This document shows positions 63,178 through 64,000 of a stretch of 64,000 nucleotides of DNA, one piece after another. A program made the position numbers and the translations under genes. The DNA is taken from positions 1-64,000 of the forward strand of contig NZ_VWXL01000100.1 of NCBI RefSeq assembly GCF_009746625.1. The letters run 5' to 3'. How positions within the stretch are numbered: the first letter of the stretch is position 1; every line of letters begins with the position of its first letter. The notes beneath the pieces are model-generated. The model had not been told where the DNA came from and did no database searches. It saw nothing but the letters and a program-made list of their open reading frames with translations. Source of the stretch: Caproicibacter fermentans (GTDB lineage: Bacteria > Bacillota > Clostridia > Oscillospirales > Acutalibacteraceae).

Positions 63178-64000
63178 ATGAACGAACTTAACAGCAACAG
63201 CATCAATCCTTCGCGTCAGGTGAAAATCACGGCGGACAGTACGTGCGACCTTTCCGACGCCGTTTTGGAAAAGTATGATATCGACCTGATTCCCCTGTAC
63301 GTTGCGCTGGGGAACAAGTCTTACCGCGATAAATTTGAAATTTCGCCGGACGACCTGTACGACTATGTCCGGAAGACCGGAAAGCTCCCGAAAACGTCGG
63401 CCGTTACGGTCAAGGATTATCTGGACCGGTTTCTGCCGTACAAACTTGCCGGCAGAAGCATTCTCCATTTTACCATCAGCAGCTCCATGTCCGCATGCTA
63501 CCAGAACGCGGTTATTGCCGCCGAAGAGCTTGGAAACGTCCGCGTGATCGACACCGCCAACCTCTCCACGGGAATCGGTCACCTCGCCGTGCGCGCCGCG
63601 GAGCTGGCCGCGTCGGGCCTCGACGCCGACCATATCGCGCGTGCCGTCACGGAGCTGATTCCGAAGGTTGAAACCAGCTTTGTCATCGATACGCTGAGTT
63701 ACCTGCATAAAGGCGGCCGCTGTTCCGCCGTCGCCGCGCTCGGCGCAAATCTGCTTTCTCTCAAGCCCTGTATCGAGGTTCGCGACGGCGCGATGAAAGT
63801 CGGAAAAAAATATCGCGGAACTCTTGAAAAATGCCTGACCTCCTATGTATCGGACCGTTTGCAGGGCCGCGCGGACATCGATTTGCGGCGGATTTTCGTC
63901 ACGCATTCAAAACTGTCTCCCCGTGTGACGGAATCCATCCTCAAGCAGATCGGCAGGCTGGCAAAGTTTGAAGAGGTCATCGAAACCGAAGCCAACAGCA
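63178..64000 (+). CDS. DegV-family fatty-acid-binding protein, 3' end outside window
   Basis: The frame from ATG 63178 (after TTGGAGGAAAACA) is open to the window end, 274 codons; the family is about 280-290 residues, so little is missing. It has the DegV signature near the N-terminus (KITADSTCDLSDAVLEKYDI, IPLYVAL), the ligand-binding ISSSMSACYQNA and the second-domain IDTLSYLHKGGRCSAVAAL. DegV proteins bind a fatty acid for the fatty-acid kinase FakA; related FakB proteins phosphorylate exogenous fatty acids. No partner gene is visible within the window. Confidence 0.9.
   Translation, partial: MNELNSNSINPSRQVKITADSTCDLSDAVLEKYDIDLIPLYVALGNKSYRDKFEISPDDLYDYVRKTGKLPKTSAVTVKDYLDRFLPYKLAGRSILHFTISSSMSACYQNAVIAAEELGNVRVIDTANLSTGIGHLAVRAAELAASGLDADHIARAVTELIPKVETSFVIDTLSYLHKGGRCSAVAALGANLLSLKPCIEVRDGAMKVGKKYRGTLEKCLTSYVSDRLQGRADIDLRRIFVTHSKLSPRVTESILKQIGRLAKFEEVIETEANS

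Overview
The window reads as a chromosomal segment of a low-to-mid GC Bacillota bacterium, most likely class Clostridia and, by inference from gene content, near the Oscillospiraceae (Caproiciproducens / Clostridium leptum type). Supporting signs are strong AGGAGG ribosome-binding sites, frequent TTG/GTG starts, lipobox lipoproteins with no outer-membrane genes, a LicT antitermination system, BspA-type leucine-rich repeat surface proteins, and a MacAB-like exporter of the Gram-positive kind. No rRNA, tRNA, CRISPR array or phage block was seen.

Layout. 1-360: tail of an IS transposase and an IS-end-like hairpin. 360-3386: a LytS-type 7TMR-DISM sensor kinase, apparently frameshifted, with a SARP/BTAD-type response regulator. 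3460-6996: divergent O-antigen ligase/polymerase-like protein and an undecaprenyl-phosphate sugar phosphotransferase. 7188-11947: a complete beta-glucoside operon (licT flanked by two RAT/terminator pairs, EIIBC, EIIA, GH1 6-phospho-beta-glucosidase). 12234-18706: a large BspA-like surface protein and a MalT-like LuxR regulator. 19009-25163: LacI regulator, GH13 cyclomaltodextrinase/neopullulanase and an ABC importer without its ATPase. 25225-31040: MATE exporter, D-2-hydroxyacid dehydrogenase with divergent LysR regulator, HAD phosphatase and FUSC-type exporter. 31055-37499: iron alcohol dehydrogenase, YyaL-type thioredoxin-fold protein, GNAT, tocopherol-cyclase-like protein and an FAD/Rieske oxidoreductase. 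37789-43474: TetR regulator, MMPL transporter and a large exported helical protein. 43922-49646: ChvE/GguA/GguB-type sugar ABC importer, an AraR-type repressor and a decayed ribulokinase. 49656-57224: OmpR-type regulator and kinase, then a MacA/MacB-like exporter operon with a low-complexity lipoprotein and an Ig-like exported protein. 57293-64000: lytic transglycosylase, patatin, peroxidase-thioredoxin reductase pair, prfC and the start of a DegV protein.

How the genes work together. Three sugar systems each carry their own regulator and visible control sites: RNA antitermination for beta-glucosides, a LacI palindrome for maltodextrins, and AraR-like sites for pentoses. A TetR pair of operators controls the MMPL unit. 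Two two-component systems sense the envelope or an extracellular ligand.

The items most worth following up are the MacAB-like operon with matching low-complexity segments in its permease and lipoprotein, the MMPL plus large exported helical partner, the Rieske oxidoreductase overlapping a tocopherol-cyclase-like gene that seems to need a CTG start, the fossil ribulokinase with AraR-like sites, an orphan Fur-like promoter, and a small family of dispersed MITE-like repeats.
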